The notes under the pieces: generated by a model
Seen by the model: the letters and a program-made list of their open reading frames with translations, nothing else
Told to the model about the DNA's origin: nothing
Databases searched by the model: none
Shown here: piece by piece, positions 63,558 to 64,000 of the stretch
Layout of the letters: every line of letters begins with the position of its first letter
How positions within the stretch are numbered: the stretch's first letter is position 1
From: CAZDCD01 sp964503885
GTDB lineage: Bacteria; Bacteroidota; Bacteroidia; Bacteroidales; UBA10428
Length of the DNA stretch: 64,000 nt
Reading direction: 5' to 3'
Assembly: GCA_964503885.1 (NCBI GenBank)
Contig: CAZDCD010000020.1
Location: forward strand, 1-64,000
Position numbers and translations under genes: made by a program

Positions 63558-64000
63558 TCAATCAGCATTTGCAATCCATTTAATTTCATCTAACTGAAAA
63601 TCAAGAGATAACGATCTTGATAGTACGAAAAAATAGTCCGATAGCCTGTTCATATATTGGATTATTACAAGGGGCACCTCTGAAGTTGCAGTGAGTTCGA
63701 TAATTCTCCTTTCTGCCCTCCGGCATATCGTGCGTGCGATATGACTGAATGAAACCGCAGGATGACCTCCGGGGATAATGAATGATTGCAAAAGCGGTAG
63801 CTTCATACTTAGTGCATCCATTTCCTGCTCCAGGAATGCGATCTCCTTTTCATGCAAGACAGGTAATTTAACCCTGCAGTCATTAAAGTCGGCTGCCAAA
63901 ATTGCAGCACATGCCATCAGTTTGTCCTGTATCCTCAGGAGTGTTTTTTTGTGTGTTTCATCAACCGGCTGGTCTCTGAGCAACCCGGTGTATGCGATCA
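63558..64000 (-). CDS. PduO-type ATP:cob(I)alamin adenosyltransferase (5' truncated)
   Basis: At least 147 aa; the reading frame runs off the window end at 64000 (the upstream codons read IAYTGLLRDQ, matching the family's ELNSYIGLLRDQ). Missing is about 40 N-terminal residues with the ATP-binding TKTGDKGET. Seen: FIIPGGHPAVSFSHIARTICRRAERR and NRLSDYFFVLSR, the PduO signature. It adenosylates cob(I)alamin. The apparent start at 63983 is only a TTG (Leu) codon. Confidence 0.88.
   Translation of the reverse strand, partial: IAYTGLLRDQPVDETHKKTLLRIQDKLMACAAILAADFNDCRVKLPVLHEKEIAFLEQEMDALSMKLPLLQSFIIPGGHPAVSFSHIARTICRRAERRIIELTATSEVPLVIIQYMNRLSDYFFVLSRSLSLDFQLDEIKWIANAD

Overview
The window looks like a chromosomal contig from a Bacteroidota (Bacteroidetes) bacterium. 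Several independent signs agree: promoters of the TTTG / about 19-22 bp / TAnnTTTG type (clearest at 29571-29601 and 52966-52996), a Nudix-fold AraR-type regulator in the arabinose operon, futalosine hydrolase for menaquinone synthesis, a TonB-dependent receptor, a Bacteroidetes-style OstA-like/PpiC/SurA cluster and many small secreted lipoproteins. No rRNA, tRNA, CRISPR array, transposase or phage gene was recognised.

Layout. (1) 1-4.7 kb is a strikingly AT-rich, plus-strand segment of orphan or decayed small genes, ending in a membrane-anchored NACHT NTPase and a companion protein. It reads as an acquired, possibly defensive, island. (2) 4.7-11 kb, minus strand: one respiratory operon, ctaC-ctaD-ctaE-ctaG-small subunit-Rieske-cytochrome b. 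Both CtaC and cytochrome b carry a fused C-terminal cytochrome c domain, suggesting a bc-caa3 supercomplex that passes electrons without a free cytochrome c. (3) 11.6-14.3 kb: GH15 glucosidase plus SDR dehydrogenase. (4) 14.5-21.8 kb: a DUF2807 lipoprotein, a TPR/SpoIIE phosphatase paired with a TonB receptor, a GrpB protein and a VapBC remnant with a doubly broken toxin. (5) 22-31 kb: HldD epimerase, futalosine hydrolase, FolE, an ECF sigma/membrane protein/DUF4097-like operon, an SLC13-RCK transporter and PepD. (6) 31.4-33.8 kb: crtI-crtB, minimal carotenoid synthesis. (7) 34.1-41.2 kb: an arabinose operon araA-araD-GH51-araB-araR(Nudix)-rhaD-like, which takes arabinan side chains to pentose phosphate. 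(8) 41.4-47.3 kb: aconitase, MiaA, a secreted unknown and a Nudix hydrolase, separated by GC-rich dispersed repeats. (9) 47.5-51 kb: a heptose-nucleotide operon whose first gene fuses nucleotidyltransferase, GmhB-like phosphatase and a uridine-kinase-like P-loop domain, followed by HddA-like kinase and GmhA isomerase. (10) 51.2-55.8 kb: DUF3795 protein, BtrH-like protein, a membrane C39-like pseudopeptidase and RecQ. (11) 55.9-63.2 kb: guaB, then three PpiC/SurA-type envelope chaperones and an OstA/LptA-like protein, i.e. outer membrane assembly. The window ends inside a PduO-type cobalamin adenosyltransferase.

The genes link up in a few ways. Menaquinone from the futalosine route would feed the bc complex. 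HldD and the heptose operon both supply activated heptoses for surface polysaccharide, and the OstA/SurA cluster would export and assemble the outer membrane. The best candidates for undescribed biology are the NACHT/TraB-like pair, the trifunctional heptose enzyme, and the catalytically altered C39-like membrane protein.
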